A stretch of 64,000 bases of DNA, taken from positions 79,878-143,877 of the forward strand of contig CAJUED010000003.1 in assembly GCA_910585075.1 (NCBI GenBank), in the 5' to 3' direction. Shown here in pieces: positions 1-8,430 of the stretch. The notes beneath the pieces were generated by a model. It saw only the letters and a program-made list of their open reading frames with translations, did no database searches and was not told where the DNA came from. A program made the position numbers and the translations under genes. Positions within the stretch are counted from its first letter, which is position 1, and every line of letters starts with the position of its first letter. Origin of the DNA: an uncultured Lachnospiraceae bacterium. Its GTDB lineage: Bacteria; Bacillota; Clostridia; Lachnospirales; Lachnospiraceae.

Positions 1-80
1 GCACAGCACTTTACTCACCAGCTTATTAATCAGAAGTCCTCTCTACGGAGCAACGAAGTGTTTGACCCGCGCGGCATTCG

Positions 81-151
81 TCAAATGTCAAGGGATAGCC
101 TCCGGCATCTCTTGCACATGGCTATTTTCCTCATTACTCGCGGGAATAAAT
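81..151. repeat. Dispersed intergenic repeat, copy 1
   Basis: About 70 bp ending in a CTCATTAC(T/C)..GCGGGAATAAA block. It aligns at roughly 80% by eye with 47992-48060. Both copies lie in non-coding sequence upstream of a plus-strand gene. No ORF or obvious transposon ends are seen. Function unknown; a small non-autonomous element or REP-like sequence is possible. Confidence 0.6.
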
Positions 152-171
152 GAAAGGAAGGTCATTATTTT

Positions 172-759
172 ATGATACCAACACGAGAAACCGCAGAAAA
201 ACTTTTAATAGAAGCAGAACAATGTAATCCCGGCCCCTGGGGAAATCACAGCCGCGTTGCCGCTCACTGCGCTGAAAAAATTGCGGAGAGATGTGATGAC
301 TTGGATTCTGACAAGGCGTATATATTGGGGCTACTCCATGATATCGGCCGAAAATTCGGCATAAAACACTTAAAACACGTATCGGACGGCTATTCCTACA
401 TGATGTCCTTAGGATATGATGAGGTTGCCCGCATATGTTTGACCCACTCTTTTCACGACCAGACCACCGAGGGATATATCGGAAATTTTGATACCACCGA
501 GGAAGAACTGAAAATGATTCAGGACAATTTAAAAACCGTTGTCATGGATGATTATGACAGGCTGATTCAATTATGTGATGCCATTTCCGGCGGGGAAGGC
601 GTGATGGACATTGAGGAAAGAATGGGGGACGTGAAGCGGCGCTATGGCTCTTACTCTCAGGAAAAATGGGACAATAACCTGCGGCTGAAAGAATATTTTG
701 AAAAAAAGATGGGGGAAGACCTTTATATTGCGGTGGAAAAGGATACGTTCAGGCCGTAA
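172..759 (+). CDS. HD-domain phosphohydrolase-like protein
   Basis: A 195-residue cytosolic protein. The HD metal-binding set is visible: an early His in NHSRVAAH (about residue 26), the HD pair in LLHDIGRKFG (about 56-57), a His in LTHSFHD, and an Asp in LCDAISGG. These residues normally bind divalent metals in phosphohydrolases acting on nucleotides or related phosphoesters; the substrate cannot be told from sequence. The ATG follows AAAGGAAGG by about 10 nt. It stands alone on the plus strand, next to degenerate sequence downstream. Family confidence is good, function open. Confidence 0.8.
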   Translation: MIPTRETAEKLLIEAEQCNPGPWGNHSRVAAHCAEKIAERCDDLDSDKAYILGLLHDIGRKFGIKHLKHVSDGYSYMMSLGYDEVARICLTHSFHDQTTEGYIGNFDTTEEELKMIQDNLKTVVMDDYDRLIQLCDAISGGEGVMDIEERMGDVKRRYGSYSQEKWDNNLRLKEYFEKKMGEDLYIAVEKDTFRP

Positions 760-764
760 ATAAC

Positions 765-1046
765 ATCACGGCCTGTCACTGGTTTTTATTGGTTGCCATT
801 TTTATTGCATACATAGGTTTATGTTCTGTTTCCAGGCGCTTATCACCGCGGTCATGATTCTTTCCCTTCCCCTTTGGAAAAAGGTGCAAAAACTTCACAC
901 CCAAGAAGCCTTGGAAGATTCCTGTCGGGCGTTGTCTCCGGGAAATGGGGAACTGATTTCTTTGCGGGTTTTCTTGGGATTGCGTTTGCTGTGACAATTG
1001 TTTTTACTTTGTTGATGAGACGGTCGGCCGGAGAGCGTCTTGCATA
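765..1046 (+). pseudogene. Possible remnant of a membrane-protein gene
   Basis: This stretch has no intact gene but carries plus-strand fragments that read like transmembrane helices in different frames. One near 774-852 reads FLLVAIFIAYIGLC. A second, ending at the TAA at 1044, contains FFAGFLGIAFAVTIVFTLLM followed by a basic RR tail, a typical membrane-protein C-terminus. A frameshift and stops separate them. A minus-strand ORF over 776-997 has low-complexity, unconvincing composition. I infer a decayed permease-like gene; family not recognised. Confidence 0.3.
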
Positions 1047-1061
1047 ACAGGTTGCCTTTCC

Positions 1062-1090
1062 TTTACACCCTTTATTCCTTTTGATATAAT
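1062..1090 (+). promoter_or_regulatory. Sigma-A-type promoter
   Basis: TTTACA at 1062-1067 and a perfect TATAAT at 1085-1090 are separated by exactly 17 bp. It points at the 42-codon ORF starting at 1143. Confidence 0.75.
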
Positions 1091-1142
1091 AGAAACAGTA
1101 AAAGACAGGGAATGCAAATTTATATGGAAAGTGGAGGATTAT

Positions 1143-1271
1143 ATGATTGGTAAAGAGATTGTCAATTTAATAAGACAGCTTAGGCTCAGCGGCATGAGTG
1201 ATACAAAAATTCTTGACCTGATTGAGTACATCGAAACTCATGACCCGAAAGAGCAGCCAAATGATAACTAA
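1143..1271 (+). CDS. Small hypothetical protein (42 aa)
   Basis: An ATG-started ORF of 42 codons reading MIGKEIVNLIRQLRLSGMSD and ending QPNDN. It is preceded by a near-consensus promoter and by GTGGAGG six nt before the ATG, so it is probably a real gene. The sequence predicts an amphipathic helix, a turn and a second helix with many charged residues, like a small helix-turn-helix or protein-binding peptide. No transmembrane segment or Cys. It is followed by a hairpin terminator at 1319-1350. Family not recognised. Confidence 0.6.
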   Translation: MIGKEIVNLIRQLRLSGMSDTKILDLIEYIETHDPKEQPNDN

Positions 1272-1318
1272 ACTCTGTTTCTACAACAGGCAGCTTATTA
1301 AAATAAATTTTTAATAAC

Positions 1319-1350
1319 TATGGCGTTTCATCCACTGATGAAACGCCATA
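1319..1350. terminator. Hairpin terminator between convergent genes
   Basis: A perfect 13-bp stem (1319-1331 with 1338-1350) with a 6-nt loop. On the minus strand it is followed by an A/T-rich run including TTATTAAAAATTTATTTT, so it best terminates the ABC operon to its right. It may also stop the plus-strand small gene. Confidence 0.65.
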
Positions 1351-1439
1351 ATAAATCTAAAACCTGATACCTGAGATTTCCATATTTCTTAACATGCCTT
1401 TGACATTCTGTCCGGTGCCGCTAAAGGCGGCCGGTAAAT

Positions 1440-2420
1440 TTATACGCTTTTCCAGGCCTGATACAATTGTGTAATCACCTGCTCTATAGGCGCCTTCCGA
1501 ATCTCCACATTTCTAATTCCCTCTATACCGGACAGCTGTTTCAACAGCGTCTTCACAGGCATACAAGACAGATCCGCTTCAAATTCAAACACCCCGTGTT
1601 GCCCACTTAAGAATCGGCATCCCTGAAGCTCAGGCATCCTGCCATCCGTGGTAATCGTAAAATGTGTCAGGTTCCCCGTAATCTCCCTAAGTCCGTCAAA
1701 GCTGCCGTCAAAAGCAAGCTTTCCACCGGAAATCATAATGATTCTCCGGGCCATCTCCTCCAGGTCGTCCATATCATGGCTTGTGACCAGAATCGTCATG
1801 CCATTTTCCCTGTTGACCTTTTTCAGGAATTCTATCATCTGGCGTTTTGCCACCACATCCAGCCCCAGAGTCGGCTCATCCAACAAAATCACCTCCGGCG
1901 CGTGCAGCAGCATCATTGCCAGGTCCGCCCGCATCCGCTGTCCTAAAGACAATTCTCTTGCAAAGGTGTTCCGGATTGGGCCGATATCCAATAACTCCGT
2001 CACCATGTCCAGATTCCGTTTGTATACGGAATCCGGGATGTCCCATACCACCTTTTTCCACTCATAGCTTTGAATCACAGGATGATCCCACCAGAGCTCC
2101 GTCCGGTTTCCGAACAACACCCCCAGCTTTTTCATAAGGGCAATGCGTTCCTTCTCCGGTGACAGACCAAGCACGGACACCCTTCCGCTTGTGGGCTGAA
2201 GCATACCGGAAAGCAGCTTCATGGTGGTGCTTTTCCCGGCTCCGTTAGGGCCTGCGTATGCAACAAATTCTCCTTGTTTTATCCGGAAAGATGCATTATC
2301 CAGGGCGGTTACCACCTTCTTTTCCTGCCTGAAAAGGCCTCTGCCCCCTTCCTTCCTCTGCCACCGTGTAAATGATTTGCTCACGCCATCCACGTCGATT
2401 GCAATGGGCTTATTTTCCAT
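1440..2420 (-). CDS. ABC-2 type exporter ATP-binding subunit
   Basis: Cytosolic ATPase of about 326 residues. From the chosen ATG, Walker A GPNGAGKST lies near residues 57-65, followed by a signature-like LSLGQRMRADLA and Walker B VILLDEPTLGLD, then a switch His in VTSHDMDD. The ELWWDHP segment is typical of the COG4586 group, which works with two six-helix permeases. The ATG at 2420 is chosen because AAGGAG lies 5 nt upstream; an in-frame extension to 2495 would overlap the upstream gene. Last gene of a permease-permease-ATPase operon. The exported substrate cannot be inferred. Confidence 0.9.
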   Translation of the reverse strand: MENKPIAIDVDGVSKSFTRWQRKEGGRGLFRQEKKVVTALDNASFRIKQGEFVAYAGPNGAGKSTTMKLLSGMLQPTSGRVSVLGLSPEKERIALMKKLGVLFGNRTELWWDHPVIQSYEWKKVVWDIPDSVYKRNLDMVTELLDIGPIRNTFARELSLGQRMRADLAMMLLHAPEVILLDEPTLGLDVVAKRQMIEFLKKVNRENGMTILVTSHDMDDLEEMARRIIMISGGKLAFDGSFDGLREITGNLTHFTITTDGRMPELQGCRFLSGQHGVFEFEADLSCMPVKTLLKQLSGIEGIRNVEIRKAPIEQVITQLYQAWKSV

Positions 2421-2445
2421 CTGCTTCTCCTTTTTCACACTGTTG

Positions 2446-3330
2446 TCACGACCGATGACCGCCCGCAACGTATCTGTTGATTCCTTTTTTAACATAATAT
2501 CTAAATCCTTTCCTGAAAAAATAACCTGCCGTAAGGGATATCATAACCGCAAATACCGCCGGATAAAAAGTCTCAAAAGCCGCTGTTTTCCCCAATAAAA
2601 TCATGGTCGGGAACCATGCCATAAGCCCCGCCGGGAAAATGGTCAGCAGCGGATACCGGATATAAACCGGCATACCTGTCAGGGGAAAGCTTCTGGTATG
2701 CTCCATGCTGTAAACCACCGTGCTGGCTATCTCCTCGCACTGCACCGGCGCATAAAAGGCAAGGCTGGAAAACAGGTACGAAAACGCCGTCACGATCACC
2801 ATGCTAATCAACAGCTGCAGAATCAGCATAAACAGCCACCACCATGGCAGCGCCATTTCCATGTGGCACACCGCCACCCAGAGTATCCCAACCCCGGACA
2901 GAAAGCTGCTGGAGCCGGTAAAGGGAAAAATGCCCACTGTCAGCTGTACCCCGTAAGGCAGCGGCATAATAAACATATGCTCCCACTGTCCCCTTCCAAT
3001 GATTCTGCTTGGAAAAATCGCATTACAGCCGCCTATCATATTCAGAAACCCCATCACAATATTGCCATATGCCAGCATAAACAGCACTTCAAACCGGTCC
3101 ATTCCGCCAATCCCCCCGAATTTCCACGCCAAAAGGAAAACGCCGGATACGGACGATATATTGGACACAATGTCAGAGAGAATGACCAGAGCTGTGAACT
3201 TCCCGTCCCGCATCAGGGAAGCCAAATCCATCCGGGCATAAATCCCCAACAGTTCAAAATAACGTTTTATCCCGAAAGCTATTTTACCTTTCTGAAAAGC
3301 CATTCCTTTATTCCTATCCCTATCCACCAA
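2446..3330 (-). CDS. ABC-2 type exporter permease (COG3694-like)
   Basis: Integral membrane protein of 294 residues with about six hydrophobic segments, including a long ALPWWWLFMLILQL stretch. It pairs with the permease encoded just upstream and the ATPase 25 nt downstream, the usual three-gene layout of this exporter family. It begins at a TTG that overlaps the upstream stop region, with AAAGGATGG upstream; an internal ATG at 3303 is a less likely alternative because it lacks good spacing. Translational coupling to the first permease is likely. Confidence 0.8.
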   Translation of the reverse strand: MVDRDRNKGMAFQKGKIAFGIKRYFELLGIYARMDLASLMRDGKFTALVILSDIVSNISSVSGVFLLAWKFGGIGGMDRFEVLFMLAYGNIVMGFLNMIGGCNAIFPSRIIGRGQWEHMFIMPLPYGVQLTVGIFPFTGSSSFLSGVGILWVAVCHMEMALPWWWLFMLILQLLISMVIVTAFSYLFSSLAFYAPVQCEEIASTVVYSMEHTRSFPLTGMPVYIRYPLLTIFPAGLMAWFPTMILLGKTAAFETFYPAVFAVMISLTAGYFFRKGFRYYVKKGINRYVAGGHRS

Positions 3331-4090
3331 AACTTACCATCCTTTCTCTTGATTTCCGAAACCACACCGATGCGGCAATCCATATCACCACATTCCAGAA
3401 CAGCTGCACCGGAATAATCCTGGCAGCTTCCCCACTTCCCACGTACAAAGATAAAAACGCCCCGCCCAGGCTTCCGAAGGGCTGATAACGAATCCATCTG
3501 TCCATACCAAAGGGCAGAATTTGAAAGGGGATCACCGTCCCCGAAAAAAAGGAGGTCACGGCGCTCCTGATCACATAAGTGAGCCAGGAAACATTGCGCA
3601 GCCTGACGGTAACGCAATAAAACAAAAATTCAAAGGCAAATCCCAGAGAAACACTCAGCACCAGCGATGGAATCGCCCACAGACTCTCCGGCATTACCCC
3701 TATCCCTAAAAGCGGCGCTGCCAGAAACATGGGCAGGGAGAATAAAAGCAGCGTCGGTACCCACTCTCCCATAGTTCGGGCGATCACCTGTCCGAATACC
3801 GGCATGGGGCGGGTAAACATTTCCATACTTTTGGTATCATAATTCCACGCCGACAGACAGGTGCTCACAACCGTCAAATCCGCCAACAGAGCATTCACAT
3901 AAGTGTAGCTGAGCAGCTGGGAAGCCGACATTTCCATCTCATACCCGCTCTCCGCCAGTGCCCGCCATATGAACATAACCGGCACAAGGTAAATCACTTT
4001 CACAATCATATCCGGCAACAAATAAAGCACACCGCCGCTTGTTTTGTCCTGTACTGCCATCCAGGCAGTCATCCTGTATTTTCGAATCAT
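3320..4090 (-). CDS. ABC-2 type exporter permease (COG4587-like)
   Basis: A 256-residue membrane protein with about six predicted helices, for example VIYLVPVMFIWRAL and LLLFSLPMFLAAPLLGIGV. It starts MIRKYRMTAW after ATGAGGAAAA. First gene of the exporter operon; its 3' end overlaps the start of the second permease by 11 nt. The heterodimeric permease pair plus one ATPase suggests export of a small lipophilic or antimicrobial compound, but nothing in the sequence shows which. Confidence 0.8.
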   Translation of the reverse strand: MIRKYRMTAWMAVQDKTSGGVLYLLPDMIVKVIYLVPVMFIWRALAESGYEMEMSASQLLSYTYVNALLADLTVVSTCLSAWNYDTKSMEMFTRPMPVFGQVIARTMGEWVPTLLLFSLPMFLAAPLLGIGVMPESLWAIPSLVLSVSLGFAFEFLFYCVTVRLRNVSWLTYVIRSAVTSFFSGTVIPFQILPFGMDRWIRYQPFGSLGGAFLSLYVGSGEAARIIPVQLFWNVVIWIAASVWFRKSRERMVSFGG

Positions 4091-4184
4091 TTTTCCTCAT
4101 TTCTATATTGATTTTTGCAATATTTTTACAATTTCTCAAGTTTATGGTTACAGTCCTCACACAAACCTGGAGATTACCTGGCGC

Positions 4185-5867
4185 TTATTTCCATTCCGGG
4201 CGCAAAGCCTTTTCACAGATTTGTTCATTTCCCTGCTGCATTTTCTTCGCCTGATAGTCTTCATAATTGCCGATGTATGTAATCGCCTTTCCGTCTTCCA
4301 TCTCAATCATCTTGCCTGCAAACTTGTCAATGAAAAAGCGGTCATGAGAAACAATCAACAATGTCCCGTTAAAATTTTCGATTGCCTCCTCCAGGGCTTC
4401 CCTGGTGGGTATATCGATATGATTTGTGGGCTCATCAAAGATTAAGGTATTGATCGATTGCTGCAGCAGGACCGCAAGCCGCAGCCGAATCCTTTCCCCG
4501 CCGGATAAGCTTCCCACGCTTTTTGCCACATTCTCTTTATCAAAGTGGAAATGAAAGAGGATGGAACGCGCCTTTTCTTCGCTGGTGCCCACTTCATACC
4601 GGAAATAATCCAATACCTTCTGTGTGTCGTCCTTAAATCTGATGATTTGGGGAAGATAGCCTGTCCAGATGCCCGGTGAGACCACAATCTCCCCGTGATA
4701 AGGCAAATCCTGTTCTCCTAATATGGATTTCAGGACCGATGTTTTCCCACTGCCGTTATTACCAACCATAAAAACACGTTCTCCTACGCCCACGAAAAAG
4801 CTGGCGTCATCCACAATTGTCCGCCCGTTGCCTGTGGAAATCCGTAGCTTCCTGACTTCTATGGCCCGCTTGCCTCCCTTGTCCTGCTTCTCAAAGTCCA
4901 GGTCAAGACGTCTGACCCTGTAGGGCTTTTTCAGAGCCATACGCTCTTTCTCACGCTCAATACGGGCAAACATGACCCCGGCCTTCCTTGTCATGACCTT
5001 GCTGTTTACTGCCATCCCGGCCTGTGCCATACGCGTGGCCCGTTCTTCCAGGCGCCTAAAGTAGGCCTGTTGGTCCTCCCATTTTTCCATCAGCTGGTTA
5101 TAGCGTCTTTCCTTTTCCATCAAATATCCCGAATAATTCGTGTCATAAACCGTCCCTTCTCCATTGTCAATCTCTAGGAGCCTGCTGCTCACATGATCCA
5201 GAAGCCTTCGATCGTGAGACACCATCACCACCGCCCCCGGAAATGCCTTGATATATTGTTCCAGCCACTCAATCCTTTTGATATCAAGATGGTTTGTAGG
5301 CTCATCCAATAAAAACAGATCGGGCTTACGGAGCAGGCCTTTGGCCAGGTGAACCAGTGTTTTTTCTCCTCCGCTTAAGCTGTCATAATTCTGATGACGC
5401 ATCTTATTCTGAATCCCCAGACCGCTGCAGACCATATTGATCTCCGTATCGATGTTATATCCTCCGCCGTCCTGAAATCTTTGCTGCAGTCTGCTGACCC
5501 GGCCCGCCATACGGTCATACTCCTCAGGTGAGGCTATAGCCGCCATTTCTTCATAGGCTTTATTTAAATCATTTTCTATCTGAAGCAATTCGGCAAAGCC
5601 ATCCCTTAAAATATCTTCCACAATCCGGTCGTCCTTTTGGTCCGGCGAGGTCTGGTCCAGATAAGCCACCCGCGCGCCTTTCCTGATGCTGATGGTTCCA
5701 CTGTCCCACCTTTCGATGCCGGCAATCATTTTCAAAAGCGTCGATTTGCCGCCTCCGTTGGGCCCTATGATACAAATTTTTTCCCCTTCCTTTAAGGAAA
5801 AGGACAACTCCTCAAATATTGCTCCATAACCAAAATCTTTTCTTACTTTGTTAATATCCAGGATCAT
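4185..5867 (-). CDS. ABC-F family ribosome-associated ATPase
   Basis: Soluble protein of about 560 residues with two ATPase domains and no membrane segments. Domain 1 has GPNGGGKST, LSGGEKTLVHLA and LLDEPTNHLD; domain 2 has GNNGSGKT, LSGGERIRLRLA and IFDEPTNHID. A charged linker (YNQLMEKWEDQQAYFRRLEE region) between them matches the ABC-F interdomain helices that reach the ribosomal P/E site. The family includes translation factors and antibiotic-resistance proteins that dislodge ribosome-bound drugs. The ATG at 5867 has GGAAGGAG 6 nt upstream. The long leader with an ORF and a terminator hairpin (see 5945-6104) favours an inducible resistance-type role, by inference. Confidence 0.9.
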   Translation of the reverse strand: MILDINKVRKDFGYGAIFEELSFSLKEGEKICIIGPNGGGKSTLLKMIAGIERWDSGTISIRKGARVAYLDQTSPDQKDDRIVEDILRDGFAELLQIENDLNKAYEEMAAIASPEEYDRMAGRVSRLQQRFQDGGGYNIDTEINMVCSGLGIQNKMRHQNYDSLSGGEKTLVHLAKGLLRKPDLFLLDEPTNHLDIKRIEWLEQYIKAFPGAVVMVSHDRRLLDHVSSRLLEIDNGEGTVYDTNYSGYLMEKERRYNQLMEKWEDQQAYFRRLEERATRMAQAGMAVNSKVMTRKAGVMFARIEREKERMALKKPYRVRRLDLDFEKQDKGGKRAIEVRKLRISTGNGRTIVDDASFFVGVGERVFMVGNNGSGKTSVLKSILGEQDLPYHGEIVVSPGIWTGYLPQIIRFKDDTQKVLDYFRYEVGTSEEKARSILFHFHFDKENVAKSVGSLSGGERIRLRLAVLLQQSINTLIFDEPTNHIDIPTREALEEAIENFNGTLLIVSHDRFFIDKFAGKMIEMEDGKAITYIGNYEDYQAKKMQQGNEQICEKALRPEWK

Positions 5868-5944
5868 CGTTACTCCTTCCTTGCGCCTTTGCGGCGGTAC
5901 TGTTCTATAAGCCAATTTCCAACATAAAATTTGGCACAAAAATA

Positions 5945-6016
5945 CCCTGCACAGATTGTCTTTATCTGCACAGGGCACTGGCTTTCGACTAAAGTACGCC
6001 GTATGGCGAAACCGTG
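5945..6016 (-). promoter_or_regulatory. Transcription attenuator in the ABC-F leader
   Basis: On the minus strand a 12-bp stem (5964-5975 with 5945-5956, two G-U pairs, 7-nt loop) is followed at once by TATTTTTGTG, the form of an intrinsic terminator. It sits about 80 nt before the ABC-F start codon. Just upstream, 6007-6016 can pair with 5976-5987 with two bulges to make a second stem abutting the terminator. Terminator in a leader plus an upstream ORF is the pattern of ribosome-mediated attenuation of ABC-F and erm genes. I have not computed folding energies. Confidence 0.6.
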
Positions 6017-6020
6017 ATAC

Positions 6021-6104
6021 TTATAGCAAACGATATGATAAATGTCTCTTTCCGCTTCCTGAAAAATCCATATACGTAAGCTTTTGCAGGCACGAAAAGA
6101 ACAT
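6021..6104 (-). CDS. Putative leader peptide of the ABC-F gene
   Basis: A 27-codon ORF reading MFFSCLQKLTYMDFSGSGKR and ending HLSYRLL, with its TAA 45 nt before the terminator stem. An in-frame Met at codon 12 gives a 16-residue alternative. No strong ribosome site is visible for either. Its position between the likely promoter region and the attenuator suggests that ribosome stalling within it controls antitermination. From 6105 to about 6400, upstream, I see no other gene, only A/T-rich sequence suitable for a promoter. Confidence 0.45.
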   Translation of the reverse strand: MFFSCLQKLTYMDFSGSGKRHLSYRLL

Positions 6105-6403
6105 TTTTAATGGTCGTTAACTATAAATACAAAAATATCACAGATTTGTCGTATTCCCGATTATCCCGTCACATGGTGAGCAGCATCAAAACAATCCGTT
6201 TCCCAAAAAAGGGCATAGTTGTCCCCTGATGCTGCTGCACCATATGCGAACCCGAGTATAAGATCACTGCCCTCAAACAGCTTCTTAACTCTCAGGACTT
6301 CGTATTGTTTCATACTCCTCACCACCTTTCATTACAATTTCGTTTATTGTACACCCTTTACTGTCATTTTACAAGATGCAAAATACTTCTGCTCCGGAAT
6401 TTA

Positions 6404-6455
6404 TTTCGTCGCTTTTTTCGTCGCTTTTTTCGTCGCTTTTTTCGTCGCTTTTTTA
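6404..6455 (-). repeat. 12-bp tandem repeat encoding KKAT units after a stop codon
   Basis: Four tandem copies of a 12-bp unit (minus strand AAAGCGACGAAA) lie directly behind the stop of the 6464-7975 gene. Read in that gene's frame, the 20 codons between its TAA (6464) and the next TAA (6401) are FVA followed by four K-K-A-T units. The first unit also forms an 8-bp hairpin with TTCGTCGC right after the stop. The same GCGACGAAA word occurs inside the gene near 6662-6675, encoding KATKKS. Confidence 0.8.
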
Positions 6456-6463
6456 GCGACGAA

Positions 6464-7975
6464 TTATTTCAATCTGTATAATTTACCTTTTGTTTTCCCA
6501 TTATCATTCAGTTTGCCTAATATTATCAATTCTTTTAATAGTTCCTTGGTTCTGGTGTCTTTAAGCCCCAATATTTCTGCAATTTCTGAAGTCTTATGCC
6601 ACTCACCATCTGCCATATAATTCAAAATCATAATATGCTGTTCCATTTTTTTCTTTGAGGATTTTTTCGTCGCTTTTTCAGTACTATCGACTATTTCATC
6701 ACTGACACCTAAAAAAGCCGGATGAATCGGAATCTTTATCCTCGTAGCCCGTCTGTCTTCATCCGTAAAGAACTCTGCGCGCGGTGAACCATTCTTCGCT
6801 AATTCTTCCTGTATCGTGGGAATACCAGATGAATGCCCCTCTGACAACTCCAATTCTTTCAGGAATTCTCCAAGTCTTCTGTTACGATAATGTCTGGAAA
6901 CAAATCTTTTACCTTCTGCTATTGTCTTTGCAGAAATTGATCTATCTATTCCCGGAAAATTCATGATATTTATACAGTCTGGTTCTATCTCTATTGTTAC
7001 GGGCTCACACGACATATAATCACGGTGATAAAAAGCGTTCACCACCGCTTCTTCGATTGCCTGATATGGATAGTTCATAATTCTAAGCGCTTCCATTTGT
7101 TCCGGAATCTTTATTACCTTTTCCCGTATAAAAAGATTGCGGAAACGTTCCATTGTTGCCTGAATCATCTGCGGCACCGACCCTGTTATACTAGGAAAAT
7201 CCTCACTGACACCTGGATTCTCTATACTTCCTTCAGGAAATGATGTCATCTGCACATAAGTATATCGAAAGAATTTATCCGGATGCTCACAAAACATCAT
7301 AAGTGCAACATTCTGAATATATCTTACTTCCGGCGGTCCTACCAGCAACTGCATATCTTCTAATATTTCTTCTATACCGCGTTCCCGAACCTGCTTTGCA
7401 AGTTTGCTTCCTGTCTTACGCAAATGGTCTTCCAAAAGAACCGGAGAAATGTCATCAAAAGTTGCTTTATGATTTGCTCTGCAGTCAAAAGGTGTCTGGT
7501 CAGACATATTGATCAGTTCCCGCTCCTGTTCTGGGTTTGCTTTTACAGAACTGGTCAGATATCGGATATAATAATTATACTTCTTATCTTTTTTACCTGT
7601 AACGTACTCAGGGGATTTGTATGGCCGCTGCTGCCCGGTTCTTGCTACTATGATCAAAATCCATTTTCCATCTGCCTGAGACGTAATTACCTTTGGGAAA
7701 TATGGTGGGGATATCATATTATTGTAACTGAGTATTTCTTTTTGTATCTTGTCGAGCATATTTTCCGGAATTCCTGTTACCGGTCTTACCGCAACTCCAT
7801 TTTTCTCCTCGACTCCTATAACAATGTATCCGCCGCCATCATTATTATAATCATTCGCAAACGCACAGACGCTATGAAAGATATCATCAGGGTTCCACCC
7901 TTTCTTGAATTCTATGCGGTCTGATTCTATTTTTCTTTTGTTTAGTAAATCTTCTATGCCTATTTCCAGTTCCAT
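6464..7975 (-). CDS. AlbA_2/Schlafen-type putative DNA-binding protein with ATPase-like C-terminus
   Basis: About 503 residues. The N-terminal part (ESDRIEFKKGW, then GGGYIVIGVEE) is the AlbA_2/Schlafen fold; the middle (QAIEEAVVNAFYHRDY and GHSSGIPTI) resembles the HATPase_c_4 region of COG2865 RecG-related regulators; the C-terminus (GEWHKTSEIAEILGLKDTRTKELL) is a winged helix. Members are linked to transcription control and phage defence, but the role here is unknown. The ATG at 7975 is chosen because GGGGGAT lies just before it; an ATG at 7987 is in frame. A lysine-rich repeat follows its stop in frame. Confidence 0.8.
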   Translation of the reverse strand: MELEIGIEDLLNKRKIESDRIEFKKGWNPDDIFHSVCAFANDYNNDGGGYIVIGVEEKNGVAVRPVTGIPENMLDKIQKEILSYNNMISPPYFPKVITSQADGKWILIIVARTGQQRPYKSPEYVTGKKDKKYNYYIRYLTSSVKANPEQERELINMSDQTPFDCRANHKATFDDISPVLLEDHLRKTGSKLAKQVRERGIEEILEDMQLLVGPPEVRYIQNVALMMFCEHPDKFFRYTYVQMTSFPEGSIENPGVSEDFPSITGSVPQMIQATMERFRNLFIREKVIKIPEQMEALRIMNYPYQAIEEAVVNAFYHRDYMSCEPVTIEIEPDCINIMNFPGIDRSISAKTIAEGKRFVSRHYRNRRLGEFLKELELSEGHSSGIPTIQEELAKNGSPRAEFFTDEDRRATRIKIPIHPAFLGVSDEIVDSTEKATKKSSKKKMEQHIMILNYMADGEWHKTSEIAEILGLKDTRTKELLKELIILGKLNDNGKTKGKLYRLK

Positions 7976-8142
7976 AATATCCCCCAATCTTATTTTACAC
8001 TTCTTACCTTGCTTTCTCCTCCGGCAGCATAGACATCCTCCCGGTAAATTTTAAAATTTTAACACATTCTCACTTCATTCTTTTTTTATATAGCTATATT
8101 GCTCTCATTGTCTTAGCTATGATTATATTTCTGAATTTATAT

Positions 8143-8430
8143 CTATTTCTCCACTGACCTCTTTGGAACAAACTCCAACTTCAACGTCATCCCATCTGCC
8201 AATCGTTTTAATAACTTGAGAGATGGATTTCTTGTGCCATTTTCCAACTTACTTATATCTGCCTGATCGATTCCCGTCCTTTTAGCAAGCTCTTTTTGAG
8301 TAAGATTTTGTGATATCCTTGCATCAACCATTGCCCGGATCACATCCATTTCCGGCTGAATATCTTCCCATTCTTTTCTGAATTCATCATCCTGCAATTG
8401 TCCATTCAATAATTCCTGAAATTCACTCAT
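8143..8430 (-). CDS. HigA-type XRE antitoxin
   Basis: A 95-residue cytosolic protein with an XRE helix-turn-helix: NLTQKELAKRTGIDQADISKLENGTRNPSLKLL (helices span about residues 42-75; recognition helix around QADISKLENG). The N-terminal acidic stretch is typical of antitoxins encoded downstream of HigB/Gp49-type toxins. Its start overlaps the 3' end of the toxin remnant (8423-8665) by 8 nt, the normal coupling for higBA pairs. An inverted repeat in the pair's promoter (8700-8713) is its probable operator. The frame is intact although the partner toxin is broken. Confidence 0.85.
   Translation of the reverse strand: MSEFQELLNGQLQDDEFRKEWEDIQPEMDVIRAMVDARISQNLTQKELAKRTGIDQADISKLENGTRNPSLKLLKRLADGMTLKLEFVPKRSVEK

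Noticed and set aside
776..997. 73-codon minus-strand ORF
   Set aside because: Composition is unlike a protein, no ribosome site, and the plus strand carries better membrane-protein-like fragments here.
5868..5978. In-frame N-terminal extension of the ABC-F gene
   Set aside because: It would translate through the terminator hairpin, and the ATG at 5867 has an ideal ribosome site and matches the family N-terminus.
6404..6455. Tandem repeat as a CRISPR-like array
   Set aside because: Units are only 12 bp, contiguous and without spacers; a coding repeat explains them.
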